From positions 1-64,000 of the forward strand of contig CAZHCA010000004.1 of the NCBI GenBank assembly GCA_964530825.1: a stretch of DNA of 64,000 nt, in the 5' to 3' direction. The translations under genes and the position numbers were made by a program. Below, one piece after another: positions 44,860-53,443 of the stretch. How positions within the stretch are numbered: the stretch's first letter is position 1; the number at the start of each line of letters is the position of its first letter. Below the pieces are notes generated by a model. That model did no database searches, had not been told where the DNA came from, and saw nothing but the letters and a program-made list of their open reading frames with translations. This DNA comes from CAZHCA01 sp964530825 (GTDB lineage: Bacteria; Bacteroidota; Bacteroidia; Chitinophagales; Saprospiraceae).

Positions 44860-45061
44860 TTCGCGACAGTTTTACAGGTAATGGCTATGGGATTTAATTG
44901 ATCGTAAATGTAAGAATTGATAAAAAAGAAGACAGGGCAATAGGGCGCAATAGTTTATCGTATGTTTTTTCGGTTAAAAGTAATTAACCCATACCGTTAG
45001 TTATTGGCAATGTTGGTAATTTACCCCTTCTTTCATTCAAACTAAAAAATCGTTACCGATC

Positions 45062-45535
45062 ATGAGAATATCCTTTTTTACTATTTGTCTTTTGGTTCTC
45101 CTGGTTGCTTGTAATGCACCTGCCGACGAGCAAAACACCAAGTTTTCGGCGGAAGAGCGTCAAGAACAAGAAACTGCTATGCAGCGTATGATGGAAGTGC
45201 ACGATGCAGTTATGCCGGAAATGGGGGCGATCAACCGGTTATCCCGCGATTTGAAAACCCAGCTAGAAAACACCCAACTGGAGACTACCATGCGGGATTC
45301 CGTCCAAACTGTCATTGATCGGTTGGAAAACGCCGGCGATGGCATGATGGCATGGATGAATACCATGCACAACAACTCTATGGACACCCTGCGCGTTCAA
45401 AAAACACATGAAGAAATTATGAGCTTTTACCGGCAAGAGCAGCAAAATATCGAGCAGGTAAAAAATGATATGCTGAATAGCATTGAAGCCGGAAAGGGGC
45501 TCCTGGAAAAATTGCAGCAACAAAATGAAGACTAA
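45062..45535 (+). CDS. Small coiled-coil lipoprotein, unknown function
   Basis: A 157-residue lipoprotein with lipobox LVAC (Cys17). The mature part is almost entirely predicted helix with heptad patterns (for example EEIMSFYRQEQQNIEQVKND), rich in Met, Gln and Glu, as often seen in Bacteroidota proteins next to copper or oxidase genes. I do not recognise a family. The next gene, a Sco protein, starts inside its last codons (ATG at 45525), so the two are probably co-translated. A periplasmic helper role in metal handling is a guess from that pairing. Confidence 0.8.
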   Translation: MRISFFTICLLVLLVACNAPADEQNTKFSAEERQEQETAMQRMMEVHDAVMPEMGAINRLSRDLKTQLENTQLETTMRDSVQTVIDRLENAGDGMMAWMNTMHNNSMDTLRVQKTHEEIMSFYRQEQQNIEQVKNDMLNSIEAGKGLLEKLQQQNED

Positions 45536-46166
45536 AAATATGCCCTTGCAACAATGGAGTAACGCAATCCTTGGCGGATTATTACTGTTGAGTCTAATGG
45601 GCTGCCAGCCCGAGCAAGGTCCACTACCCGTCTTGGGGGAGCCCGAAATTGTGAACGGCGATACCATTCCCCATCAAATACCCGATTTCGCGTTTGTCGA
45701 CCAGGACAGCCAAAGGGTCACCAATGCTACCTTTGATGATAAGATCTACGTGGCCGACTTCTTTTTTGTGTCTTGCCCTACAATTTGCCCGAAGGTCAAA
45801 AAACAAATGCTTCGCATCTACGAACGCTTCGAAGGAGAAGACCGCCTGGCTTTTCTCTCCCACACTGTGGATCCAAAGCGCGACACTGTAGGTCGCCTGG
45901 CTAACTATGCCCGCAATCTGGGGATATCTGCCCATCGGTGGCATTTTGTAACGGGCGACAAGGATGAGATCTACACCATCGCCGAAGACTATTTTAGCAT
46001 TGCCTATGAAGACCCCGATGCACCTGGAGGCTTTGATCACAGCGGTCGCCTGATCCTGGTCGATCCGGAGCGGCAAGTGCGATCCTTTTGTGATGGTACC
46101 GATCCGAAAGACGTCGATCAGTTTATGAAAGATATCGAAAAGCTCTTGGTAGAAATAAAATCCTGA
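45525..46166 (+). CDS. SCO1/SenC family copper chaperone lipoprotein
   Basis: A 213-residue lipoprotein from the ATG at 45525 (or 45540), lipobox LMGC with Cys27. The thioredoxin-fold domain has the copper-binding CPTIC (Cys84 and Cys88) in FFFVSCPTICPKVKKQM and the third ligand His172 in FDHSGRLILVD. VDPKRDTVGRL is also typical. Sco proteins deliver copper to, or reduce the thiols of, the CuA site of cytochrome c oxidase on the outer face of the inner membrane. It overlaps the upstream lipoprotein gene. No oxidase genes are in the window. Confidence 0.92.
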   Translation: MKTKNMPLQQWSNAILGGLLLLSLMGCQPEQGPLPVLGEPEIVNGDTIPHQIPDFAFVDQDSQRVTNATFDDKIYVADFFFVSCPTICPKVKKQMLRIYERFEGEDRLAFLSHTVDPKRDTVGRLANYARNLGISAHRWHFVTGDKDEIYTIAEDYFSIAYEDPDAPGGFDHSGRLILVDPERQVRSFCDGTDPKDVDQFMKDIEKLLVEIKS

Positions 46167-46175
46167 TGAAGGAGC

Positions 46176-46211
46176 AACGGTCCCGGAAGTCCTGTTTGCC
46201 GGGACCGTTTT
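46176..46211 (+). terminator. Intrinsic terminator after the Sco gene
   Basis: AACGGTCCCGG (46176-46186) pairs with CCGGGACCGTT (46199-46209), followed by TTTT and a T-rich stretch. It lies 10 bases after the Sco stop codon. Confidence 0.9.
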
Positions 46212-46248
46212 CAGTTTACTTTTTCGCTTTACCGGCCTTGCTTGGTGC

Positions 46249-46489
46249 TTAAAATGTGTGCTGGTACCCGGCACCAACGTTCCAGCATACATTCCGCAGC
46301 GTTTCCCCAATGGATGGGATATCGTTAACACTATTCCAGTTCGTGCTGATAACGGCCTTCTAGGACAACAACGGTTCCTTCCCCTACAGGAATGCCTAAC
46401 CCTACCCTCTACCAGGCAACTGATTTCACAGCGCTGATAGTCGATGGCACCCAACCTACCTCAATATAGGCGGGCCTGTAGAGTAGTCT
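46249..46489 (-). pseudogene. Decayed 3' end of an outer-membrane beta-barrel protein gene
   Basis: On the minus strand two frames together read as the end of a Bacteroidota beta-barrel protein. One frame gives VGLGIPVGEGTVVVLEGRYQHE (down to about 46337). One base shift later another gives NSVNDIPSIGETLRNVCWNV and ends GAGYQHTF before the stop at 46249-46251, a typical barrel C-terminus with terminal Phe. Upstream the first frame continues as PAYIEVGWVPSTISAVKSVA but is cut by a TAG at 46409-46411. A frameshift and an in-frame stop mark it as a remnant. The family is inferred from style. The remaining bases up to 46675 show nothing. Confidence 0.55.
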
Positions 46490-46675
46490 TTAAATCGGCC
46501 GGTAAAAAACAGACAGTAAGAATTGCATTGGGATCAAGGGTATTTGGTTCGGTGTTAAGTTGGAGCAAATTACTTGTTAAATACTTCTAAGCCTGTATTA
46601 ACAAATATTAAAAAATTGAAAGACTAATTTTTTTTGTGAAAAGGGCTTAAAAGGGATAGGGTTTTACTAAGAAGG

Positions 46676-47740
46676 TTAACGTTCCAGATTGGACAGCCAA
46701 CTATCAAGCATCTGGAAAGCCATATGGACAGCTTCTGGTTCGGATAGAAAAAGGTCGTGCATGCCATTAGGAACCTCTTCGATTACTACATTTTCCCCTA
46801 ATTTTTTGGCCCGCTTTTTCATGCTTTGTATATCCAGTACGGCGTCACCGGTTTTGATACTTGGGTCGTAATCGTCGCCTGACCAGGTGCGGTTTGAAGT
46901 TAAGACCAGGACGGGAAGATCTAGGCCAAGCCCTTTTTTCACTTTGCGATGTCCTTTGCCCACCGCCCGTAACCAGGCGTTATAAACCGGAAATCCTTTT
47001 AAGGGTTTCCAGCCGGTGTGGAAATCCCAGCGGCCTTCTTCACCTATGTAAATCGAACGCCCATACCAATCAGTATCGTCGCTGGGGGCGGTACTGTAGG
47101 GGGCGATGATACTCCAGCCTCCAACTGCATTGACCATTCTCCGGCGAAACGCACTTCCGCGGTGAGCAAAGAATGGGCTGTTGAGAAAAAGGGCATCGAC
47201 CTGATGGCGTTCCTTTCCTTCGGCACAATAAAGGCTAGCTGTCAGGCCACCGGTGGAATGGCCGTTCAGAAGAAGAAATTCATGGCCGTCGGTCGCTTTA
47301 ATGATATGCAGGGCTTCATCCAGTTCCGGATAGTATTCGCTCATCCGGCGCACGTAGTTCGGGTGCTGGTGCGGCAGCCATGACCGGCCGTATTTTCTCA
47401 ATTCAAGGGCATAGAAGTGATAGCCGCGCGCATTGAACCAGTCGGCCAGGTGCAACTGGAAAAAGTAATCGCAATACCCGTGCAGATATAGAACAGCCCG
47501 GCCGTTGCTATCGGCTGCCGGGCGGTCGAGGAGAGTAGCGATCACAGGTCCTTCATAGTCATCAGGTAGTTCGACCGTACGAATGCGAAATTGTGCTTCT
47601 ATCGTTTTGTCGATCGCTGCTTTTTGGTTGGCTTCAGGCGGCATTGGGTGTTGGTTTTTACTGCAAGAGAAAAAAATGATTGACAAAGCGATCAATAAAA
47701 AAGAGGTTGTTCTTTTGGCTTTAAAAAACGATGTACGCAT
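46676..47740 (-). CDS. Alpha/beta hydrolase lipoprotein (serine aminopeptidase S33/monoacylglycerol lipase-like)
   Basis: A 354-residue lipoprotein with lipobox FFSC (Cys26). The alpha/beta-hydrolase core has AVLYLHGYCDYFFQ (oxyanion region), the nucleophile elbow LLNGHSTGGLTA and a late PNGMHDLFLSEPE with the catalytic His; the Asp is likely in the KTGDAVLDI segment. This fits the Hydrolase_4 group that includes monoacylglycerol lipases. It would be anchored in the envelope, probably acting on lipids or esters. It is transcribed alone, divergent from the flavin reductase gene (62 bases apart). Confidence 0.88.
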   Translation of the reverse strand: MRTSFFKAKRTTSFLLIALSIIFFSCSKNQHPMPPEANQKAAIDKTIEAQFRIRTVELPDDYEGPVIATLLDRPAADSNGRAVLYLHGYCDYFFQLHLADWFNARGYHFYALELRKYGRSWLPHQHPNYVRRMSEYYPELDEALHIIKATDGHEFLLLNGHSTGGLTASLYCAEGKERHQVDALFLNSPFFAHRGSAFRRRMVNAVGGWSIIAPYSTAPSDDTDWYGRSIYIGEEGRWDFHTGWKPLKGFPVYNAWLRAVGKGHRKVKKGLGLDLPVLVLTSNRTWSGDDYDPSIKTGDAVLDIQSMKKRAKKLGENVVIEEVPNGMHDLFLSEPEAVHMAFQMLDSWLSNLER

Positions 47741-47802
47741 CTTTTGCTGGCTTTTTACACAACATTGCGGTTAATATTTACGCCGCGGTAAATTAATGAT
47801 TT

Positions 47803-48456
47803 ATGGAACAACACTATACTCGCTCCGATATAGATGCGATGGATCGTTTTTTCCGGGCTAATTTTATCAACGGGCTTTCGGGCATACGAACGGTACACCT
47901 GATCGGGACGAAGGGGTTGCGTGGTCAGCTCAATCTGGCTATTTTCAATACGGTTATTCATGTGGGCGCCAATCCGCCGCTACTGGGGTTCTTGGTAAGG
48001 CCGCTTACTGTACCCCGGCATACTTATCACCATATCAAAGCCACAAGGGTATTCACACTCAATCAGGTACATGAAGCGATCTTATCACAGGCGCATCAGA
48101 CTTCTGCGGGATATGCCTTGGCCGAATCGGAGTTCGAAGCCTGTGGCCTGGTGCCTTGGTATTCGGCCCGGCACGAGGCGCCCTATGTTGCTGAAAGTCG
48201 TATTAAGGTTGGGTTACGGTACGTAGAAGAGCATAATATTCAGGCCAACGGGACTTTACTGCTGGTCGGTCAGGTCGAAGAAGTATGGTTGCCGCGGGGG
48301 TTGATCATGGCAGACGGACATTTCGACCCTGAGAAATGGGACAGTCTTGGGGTTGCCGGGCTGGAAAATTACTATCGTTCGCAATGGATACGCCAGATGG
48401 CCTATGCCCGCCCCGGTGATCATCCTCAAACCAATGATAAAGATGGATCCGAGTAA
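47803..48456 (+). CDS. Flavin reductase-like FMN-binding split-barrel protein
   Basis: A 217-residue protein of the flavin reductase-like domain family. NLAIFNTVIHVGANPPLLGF and RHTYHHIKATRVFTLN match the FMN-contact segments, and ESEFEACGL is the usual later block. It would bind FMN and either reduce it for a partner oxygenase or act as an FMN enzyme itself. The downstream nitrilase gene overlaps its last codons, so the two are co-expressed. No clear monooxygenase partner lies adjacent; the YUCCA-like flavoprotein is 8 kb away. Confidence 0.85.
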   Translation: MEQHYTRSDIDAMDRFFRANFINGLSGIRTVHLIGTKGLRGQLNLAIFNTVIHVGANPPLLGFLVRPLTVPRHTYHHIKATRVFTLNQVHEAILSQAHQTSAGYALAESEFEACGLVPWYSARHEAPYVAESRIKVGLRYVEEHNIQANGTLLLVGQVEEVWLPRGLIMADGHFDPEKWDSLGVAGLENYYRSQWIRQMAYARPGDHPQTNDKDGSE

Positions 48457-49417
48457 AAGTGGTGTTCTCGCTCGTTTAAAGGTAGCTGTAATACAGGCGA
48501 CGCCGGCGTTTTTCAATCTGGAAAGCGGGTTAGAGCGCGTGCAACATTGGGCGCAGGAGGCTGCCCGGCAGGGTGCAGAGTTGGTCCTCTTTCCCGAGAG
48601 TTTCCTGCCGGCTTATCCCAGGGGGCTGAGCTTTGGTACAGTCATTGGTTCCCGATCCGAGAGCGGCCGTGATCAATGGCAGGATTACTGGGAAAATTCA
48701 GTAACGATTGGCGGTCCGGCCGACCATAAACTACGCCGGCTGGCAGCCCGTCTGCAGATCTGGTTGGTGATAGGGGTTACCGAGCGGTACGCGCGGAGCG
48801 GTTCGTTGTATTGTACCTTGCTATATTACGATCCGAATGGAAATTTGCGGGGGCACCACCGCAAAATTAAGCCCACTGGCGCCGAGCGCATAGTCTGGGG
48901 AGAAGGAGACGGAAAAGACCTGCAACTCCTCGCGCATGGTCCCTGGCAGATTGGCGGATTGATATGCTGGGAAAATTATATGCCGCTGGCCCGGATGACA
49001 CTTTATCAGCAGGGGGTTAATTTATACCTGGCGCCCACGGCCGATGAACGCGACCGTTGGCAATCCACTATGGTCCACATTGCGCTCGAGGCGCGTGCCT
49101 ACGTCCTGGGATGCAACCAGGTAGTCAGCCGGGCGGATTATCCGTTGAAATACCGGCAGGAGATTCCCGAAGATCAAGAAGTATTGAGTCGGGGCGGATC
49201 GGTGATCGTAAACCCCTCGGGTGAAGTCGTTGCAGGACCGCTATGGCAGAAGGAGGGGATACTGTATGCCGAACTCGACTATGCAGCAATCATTCGCAGT
49301 AAAATGGACTTCGATCCGATCGGTCACTATCAGCGCCCCGACTTATTTACCTTTGTCGGACCATTACAGGTTGCCGACCCGAACAGCGCCGCACCGGTCC
49401 AAGAATCATTAAAGTGA
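48443..49417 (+). CDS. Nitrilase (carbon-nitrogen hydrolase, branch 1-like)
   Basis: A 324-residue enzyme from the ATG at 48443 (48434 is also possible), overlapping the flavin reductase stop by 14 bases. The catalytic triad is Glu52 in LFPESFLPAYPRG, Lys141 in HHRKIKPTGAERIVWGEGDG and Cys175 in GGLICWENYMPLARM. CWEN and the AERIVWG motif mark true nitrilases, which turn nitriles into acids and ammonia, rather than amidases. The natural substrate cannot be read from the sequence. Length is normal for the family. Confidence 0.92.
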   Translation: MDPSKSGVLARLKVAVIQATPAFFNLESGLERVQHWAQEAARQGAELVLFPESFLPAYPRGLSFGTVIGSRSESGRDQWQDYWENSVTIGGPADHKLRRLAARLQIWLVIGVTERYARSGSLYCTLLYYDPNGNLRGHHRKIKPTGAERIVWGEGDGKDLQLLAHGPWQIGGLICWENYMPLARMTLYQQGVNLYLAPTADERDRWQSTMVHIALEARAYVLGCNQVVSRADYPLKYRQEIPEDQEVLSRGGSVIVNPSGEVVAGPLWQKEGILYAELDYAAIIRSKMDFDPIGHYQRPDLFTFVGPLQVADPNSAAPVQESLK

Positions 49418-49541
49418 ACAACAAATGACAGGTCTGTCTTGTACGAATGTCGTAGTAGTTCTTCTTTTTTATAGGTAATAACTTTTTTTCACGAAAAACG
49501 AGAGGGTTTGATAAAATTTCCGTTTTTCCTAAAATCAACTT

Positions 49542-50303
49542 ATGGGCACAAGAACGGCTTTGCGTAAATCGAGTAATCCGATGTTTTCGGATTCCACGCT
49601 TCAGAAAACGGCGTCAGGTATAGGAGACCTCCGGGCGGGCACCTACCGGGAAACCATGACCGTCGGCGGTGCAGTAAATAAGACCATGCTGCTGACCGGT
49701 ATCTTGATCCTGGCCGCAATCATTGGGTTTCAATACGCCAGCCAGCCGATCATGTTGATCGGTGCCATCGGTGGATTGATCATGGTATTGATTGCAGTGT
49801 TCCGGCCCCAGCATTCCCGCATTCTTTCCATCGCCTATGCCGGCTTCGAGGGCGTTTTTGTCGGCGCTATATCGGCGGTGTATGCTTCCTTCATGGACGG
49901 TATAATACTGCAGGCGGTGAGCCTAACGGTAGCCGTATTGGTCCTGATGCTGTTGATCTATAAATCCGGACTGATTAAGGTAACCCAAAAATTTCGAATG
50001 GGCGTCATGATGGCAACCGGAGCAATTTTTGTGGTCTACCTGGCGAGCTTTGTTTTGAGCTTTTTTGGAATCAGTGTCCCGTATCTGCACGAAGGAGGTG
50101 CTATCGGCATCGGGATCAGCCTGGTTATAATTGGAGTGGCGTCGTTGAACCTGTTGCTGGATTTCGACAATTTTGAAAAAGGTGAGCAGTACGGTGCACC
50201 CCAATACATGGAATGGTTCTTTGGAATGGGCCTGCTGGTTACCTTGGTTTGGCTTTATCTGGAAATACTGCGGCTATTGGCCGTGCTGAACTCCAGCGAT
50301 TAA
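49542..50303 (+). CDS. Bax inhibitor-1/YccA family membrane protein
   Basis: A 253-residue protein with a ~45-residue hydrophilic N-terminus and seven membrane helices. The Bacteroidota YccA-like form is recognisable: NPMFSDSTLQ then TMTVGGAVNKTMLLTGILIL, AYAGFEGVFVGAISAVYASF, and the late NLLLDFDNFEKGEQYGAP with the conserved Asp pair that senses pH or calcium in the family. The function is probably an ion leak or a modulator of membrane proteases. It is monocistronic. A 359-base gap follows before radA. Confidence 0.93.
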   Translation: MGTRTALRKSSNPMFSDSTLQKTASGIGDLRAGTYRETMTVGGAVNKTMLLTGILILAAIIGFQYASQPIMLIGAIGGLIMVLIAVFRPQHSRILSIAYAGFEGVFVGAISAVYASFMDGIILQAVSLTVAVLVLMLLIYKSGLIKVTQKFRMGVMMATGAIFVVYLASFVLSFFGISVPYLHEGGAIGIGISLVIIGVASLNLLLDFDNFEKGEQYGAPQYMEWFFGMGLLVTLVWLYLEILRLLAVLNSSD

Positions 50304-50318
50304 TTGAGATAAAAAAAA

Positions 50319-50350
50319 CAGGGCACTTACGAGAGACGTAGTACCCTGTA
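50319..50350 (+). terminator. Imperfect hairpin after the BI-1 gene
   Basis: ACAGGG (50319 on) pairs with CCCTGT (to 50350), with a partly paired interior (ACT/AGT, ACG/CGT). There is an A run before it but no T run after it, so termination is possible rather than certain. Confidence 0.5.
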
Positions 50351-50550
50351 TAACCCCAAAAAACCAAATGAAAACAATCTACATATGAAAATTCCTAGTC
50401 GGAATTGACTTTTATTCAAAGCGGCTACAAAGTAAAGCAAATTTTAGCAGGGTTTTAAGAAATTAACACCGGATTAACTAGATTCTTACCTTTAATTTAC
50501 TTTGTCGACGCTGACGCAAATAAAAACAATTTAGCGAAAATTCGCAAGCA

Positions 50551-50605
50551 GACTTTAAAGTCTTTATAAAAAAGTTTTTTTGATTGCACCCTTTAAAGTC
50601 TTTAT
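50551..50605. repeat. Direct repeat with palindromic core upstream of radA
   Basis: CTTTAAAGTCTTTAT occurs exactly twice, at 50553-50567 and 50591-50605, 38 bases apart. The first copy sits in the perfect palindrome GACTTTAAAGTC (50551-50562). Paired sites of this kind 60-110 bases before a gene often bind a regulator. No other feature was recognised in 50351-50662. Confidence 0.6.
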
Positions 50606-50662
50606 TGCTATTGATCGTTTAAATTCCGGGGGGATTTTTCTTTAACGAAATGTTAAAATTAG

Positions 50663-52033
50663 GTGGCCAAGGTTAGAAAAGTCTTCATTTGCGCACAATG
50701 TGGTGCTACTGCTCCCAAGTGGGTTGGTAAATGCCCTTCCTGTGGGGAGTGGAATACCTACCAAGAAGACGTCATTGTTAGGGACCAGGGCAACAAGGGT
50801 ACCAACTGGCAACGCAAGATCAGCCGGCACGATCCGCGCCCCATGCGCTTAGAGGAGATTTCCTCTACGCGTATTCAGCGATTTGATACCAGCGACCAGG
50901 AGCTCAATCGAGTATTGGGCGGAGGGATTGTGCCCGGTTCTTTGATTTTGATCGGCGGGCAGCCGGGAATCGGTAAATCCACATTGTTGTTGCAGTCGGC
51001 CCTTCGGTCCGGAGGAAAAGTCCTTTATGTATCGGGCGAGGAGAGCGAAGAACAGATAAAAATGCGCGCCGATCGCATTGCAGGTAAGCAGCATCATTGT
51101 TACATCCTTACGGAGACGGATGTGTCCAAGGTTTTGGCCCATGCTCAAGAGCTCCAGCCCGAATTGCTCATTATCGATTCCATCCAGACGTTATCTGCCC
51201 CTTATATCGAGTCTATGCCGGGAAGTATCTCGCAGGTACGCGAGTGTGCCGGGGAGCTACAACGCTTTGCCAAGGCGACAACCATACCGGTTATTTTGAT
51301 CGGTCACATCACCAAAGAGGGTTCCATTGCCGGTCCAAAATTACTGGAACACATTGTCGACACGGTGCTTCAATTCGAAGGCGATCAAAATTATACTTAT
51401 CGCATCCTGCGTACCCTTAAAAATCGCTTTGGGTCCACTGCTGAGTTGGGCATTTATGAAATGCAAGCCGTCGGATTACGCGAGGTGGAGAACCCTTCGG
51501 AGTTGTTGCTTTCCCAAAAAGAGGAAATGCTGAGTGGCAGTGCTGTAGCGGCAACCATGGAAGGTATGCGGCCAATGCTTATCGAATCGCAAGCGCTGGT
51601 CAGCTCGGCGGTATATGGGACTCCTCAGCGATCGGCAACCGGTTTTGATTTAAGGAGATTGAGCATGCTTTTGGCAGTACTGGAAAAACGCATGGGTTTT
51701 GCCTTTGGCCAGCACGATGTTTTCCTAAATATTGCTGGCGGTATACGGGTCGATGATCCGGCCATCGATCTGGCGATTATCGGCGCCCTCATATCTTCCC
51801 TCGATGATGTAGCTATCCCACCGGACACATGCCTGGCCGGTGAAGTAGGGCTTTCCGGAGAAATCCGTGCGGTTAATCGCATCGAACAACGCATCCAGGA
51901 GGCGGCACGCCTGGGGTTTCAGGAGATCTTTATCTCGAAGTATAACCTAAAGGGTTTGGATCGCGCGCGCTTTTCAATTCGGATCCATTCCATCGGACGC
52001 CTGGAAGAACTAACCCGTGGACTATTTGAATAG
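50663..52033 (+). CDS. radA: DNA repair protein RadA
   Basis: A 456-residue DNA-branch-migration ATPase that works with RecA in recombination. The N-terminal zinc finger has Cys10, 13, 24 and 27 (CAQCGATAPKWVGKCPSCGEW). The RecA-like core contains Walker A GGQPGIGKST (from about 94), and the RadA signature KNRFG is in TLKNRFGSTAELG. The C-terminal Lon-like domain runs from about 290 (HDVFLNIAGGIRVDDPAIDL). The start is a GTG at 50663, preceded by paired palindromic repeats that may regulate it. Confidence 0.95.
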   Translation: MAKVRKVFICAQCGATAPKWVGKCPSCGEWNTYQEDVIVRDQGNKGTNWQRKISRHDPRPMRLEEISSTRIQRFDTSDQELNRVLGGGIVPGSLILIGGQPGIGKSTLLLQSALRSGGKVLYVSGEESEEQIKMRADRIAGKQHHCYILTETDVSKVLAHAQELQPELLIIDSIQTLSAPYIESMPGSISQVRECAGELQRFAKATTIPVILIGHITKEGSIAGPKLLEHIVDTVLQFEGDQNYTYRILRTLKNRFGSTAELGIYEMQAVGLREVENPSELLLSQKEEMLSGSAVAATMEGMRPMLIESQALVSSAVYGTPQRSATGFDLRRLSMLLAVLEKRMGFAFGQHDVFLNIAGGIRVDDPAIDLAIIGALISSLDDVAIPPDTCLAGEVGLSGEIRAVNRIEQRIQEAARLGFQEIFISKYNLKGLDRARFSIRIHSIGRLEELTRGLFE

Positions 52034-52068
52034 AAGCAACCTCTGCATGCTTTTTTTGTTAACAAGGC

Positions 52069-52494
52069 ATGTTAACGAAAAATGCAATCTCAGACACAGA
52101 ATACCCGGTGATTTACTTCGATGGGGTATGTAATCTATGCAATGGGTTTGTACAATTCATTATTCGCAATGATCCCGGCCGCCGCTTCCGTTTTGCCGCC
52201 CTACAATCTGCGCGTGGTCAAACTGAACGGGAGGTATTGGGCGATGCCCCGGATCAATTGGGTACCGTGATCCTACGCATTGGCGACCGGCGCTATACCG
52301 AGTCGGAGGCGGCGCTGCAGATCGCCCGTCGCTTGCGCTTCCCCTGGCCTTTGTTGTACGCAGGAAAGATCGTGCCGCGTTTTATACGCGACCCCATTTA
52401 CCGGTGGGTAGCCCGCAATCGCTACCGCTGGTTCGGTCAGCGCGATTCTTGTATGATACCCACGCCCGAATTACGAGGGCTTTTTTTAGATTAG
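52069..52494 (+). CDS. DCC family thiol-disulfide oxidoreductase-like protein (DUF393)
   Basis: A 141-residue soluble protein with the family-defining motif YFDGVCNLCNGFVQFII, where D and two Cys (CNLC) form the DCC signature, and FRFAALQSARG after it. The fold is thought to be thioredoxin-like, and a redox role is assumed but hardly tested. It starts 35 bases after radA and is followed 26 bases later by an MBL-fold gene on the same strand. Confidence 0.9.
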   Translation: MLTKNAISDTEYPVIYFDGVCNLCNGFVQFIIRNDPGRRFRFAALQSARGQTEREVLGDAPDQLGTVILRIGDRRYTESEAALQIARRLRFPWPLLYAGKIVPRFIRDPIYRWVARNRYRWFGQRDSCMIPTPELRGLFLD

Positions 52495-52520
52495 TCTTTT
52501 CACCTACAATCCTCATTAAT

Positions 52521-53426
52521 ATGCATCTACCCAGACGCCATTTTTTACAAACCCTAGGCGCCGGGACCCTTGCGCTGACACCTGCTTGGCGGCTGCTGCG
52601 AGTCATGACCACCTGGCAAAACCAGGAGCTAATTCCCCTGCGTCGCAATGTGGGCATCTCCTCCAGCCGACGCGGCGGTACAATGGCATGGCTAATCAAT
52701 CCGGAGGGGATAGCTGTAGTCGACACCCAGTTCCCAGAGCAAGCCGAGGCCTTCATCCAAGCCCTGCGCAGCCAAAGTGAACAACCAATTGAGCTTTTGT
52801 TCAATACCCATCATCATGGCGACCACAGCTCGGGTAATATTGCCTACAGGGGACTCGCTAAAAAAGTGGTTGCCCACCGCAATTCAAAAGCCAATCAAGA
52901 ACGCGTTGCCAAAGAGCGTGAGCGCGAGCATGGGCAGTGGTATCCCGATACCGTTTTTGATACCGAATGGTCGGCCCGTTTAGGTGACGAAACCATCCGG
53001 CTGCGGTACTTCGGGCCGGCTCATACCAACGGCGATGCCATCATTCATTTTGAGCAAGCGAATGTAGTCCATCTGGGCGACCTGCTCTTCAATCGCCGCT
53101 TTCCCTATATCGATATGGGTTCCGGTGCTTCCATTAGCGGCTGGATCGAAGTGTTGGAACGGGCCTTAAACACCTTCGACCGGGAAACCCGCTATATTTT
53201 CGGTCACGGAGCTGCCGATTATCCCGTTACGGGCAGTGGGGAGGATCTACGCGCCATGCAAAACTACTTTGAGCGTTTGCTGGCGCACGTAAAAAAAGGG
53301 ATTCAATCCGGTTTAGGACCGGAGGAGATGCTCGAAGGACTCGAAACCATACCTGGAGCCGGGGAATGGCAAGGAAAGGGTATTCAACGCAGCATTGAGG
53401 CGGCTTACCAAGAACTGGTCCGGTAA
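52521..53426 (+). CDS. MBL-fold metallo-hydrolase with Tat-like signal
   Basis: A 301-residue exported protein. The start MHLPRRHFLQTLGAG carries a twin-Arg pair before a hydrophobic stretch, suggesting Tat export. The metallo-beta-lactamase fold has the metal motif THHHGDHSSGN, the GPAHTNGDAIIHF block (third His) and the conserved LGDLLFNRRFPYID and FGHGAADYP segments. Such enzymes hydrolyse esters, thioesters or lactams; beta-lactamase activity cannot be claimed from motifs alone. It lies between the DCC gene and a membrane protein gene (17 bases). Confidence 0.9.
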   Translation: MHLPRRHFLQTLGAGTLALTPAWRLLRVMTTWQNQELIPLRRNVGISSSRRGGTMAWLINPEGIAVVDTQFPEQAEAFIQALRSQSEQPIELLFNTHHHGDHSSGNIAYRGLAKKVVAHRNSKANQERVAKEREREHGQWYPDTVFDTEWSARLGDETIRLRYFGPAHTNGDAIIHFEQANVVHLGDLLFNRRFPYIDMGSGASISGWIEVLERALNTFDRETRYIFGHGAADYPVTGSGEDLRAMQNYFERLLAHVKKGIQSGLGPEEMLEGLETIPGAGEWQGKGIQRSIEAAYQELVR

Positions 53427-53443
53427 AATTTGTAGACCGGTTT

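Noticed and set aside
45624..46454. A 276-codon minus-strand frame opposite the Sco gene
   Set aside because: Most of it mirrors the Sco coding sequence. Only its distal part overlaps the decayed beta-barrel region, in a different frame from the protein-like reading.
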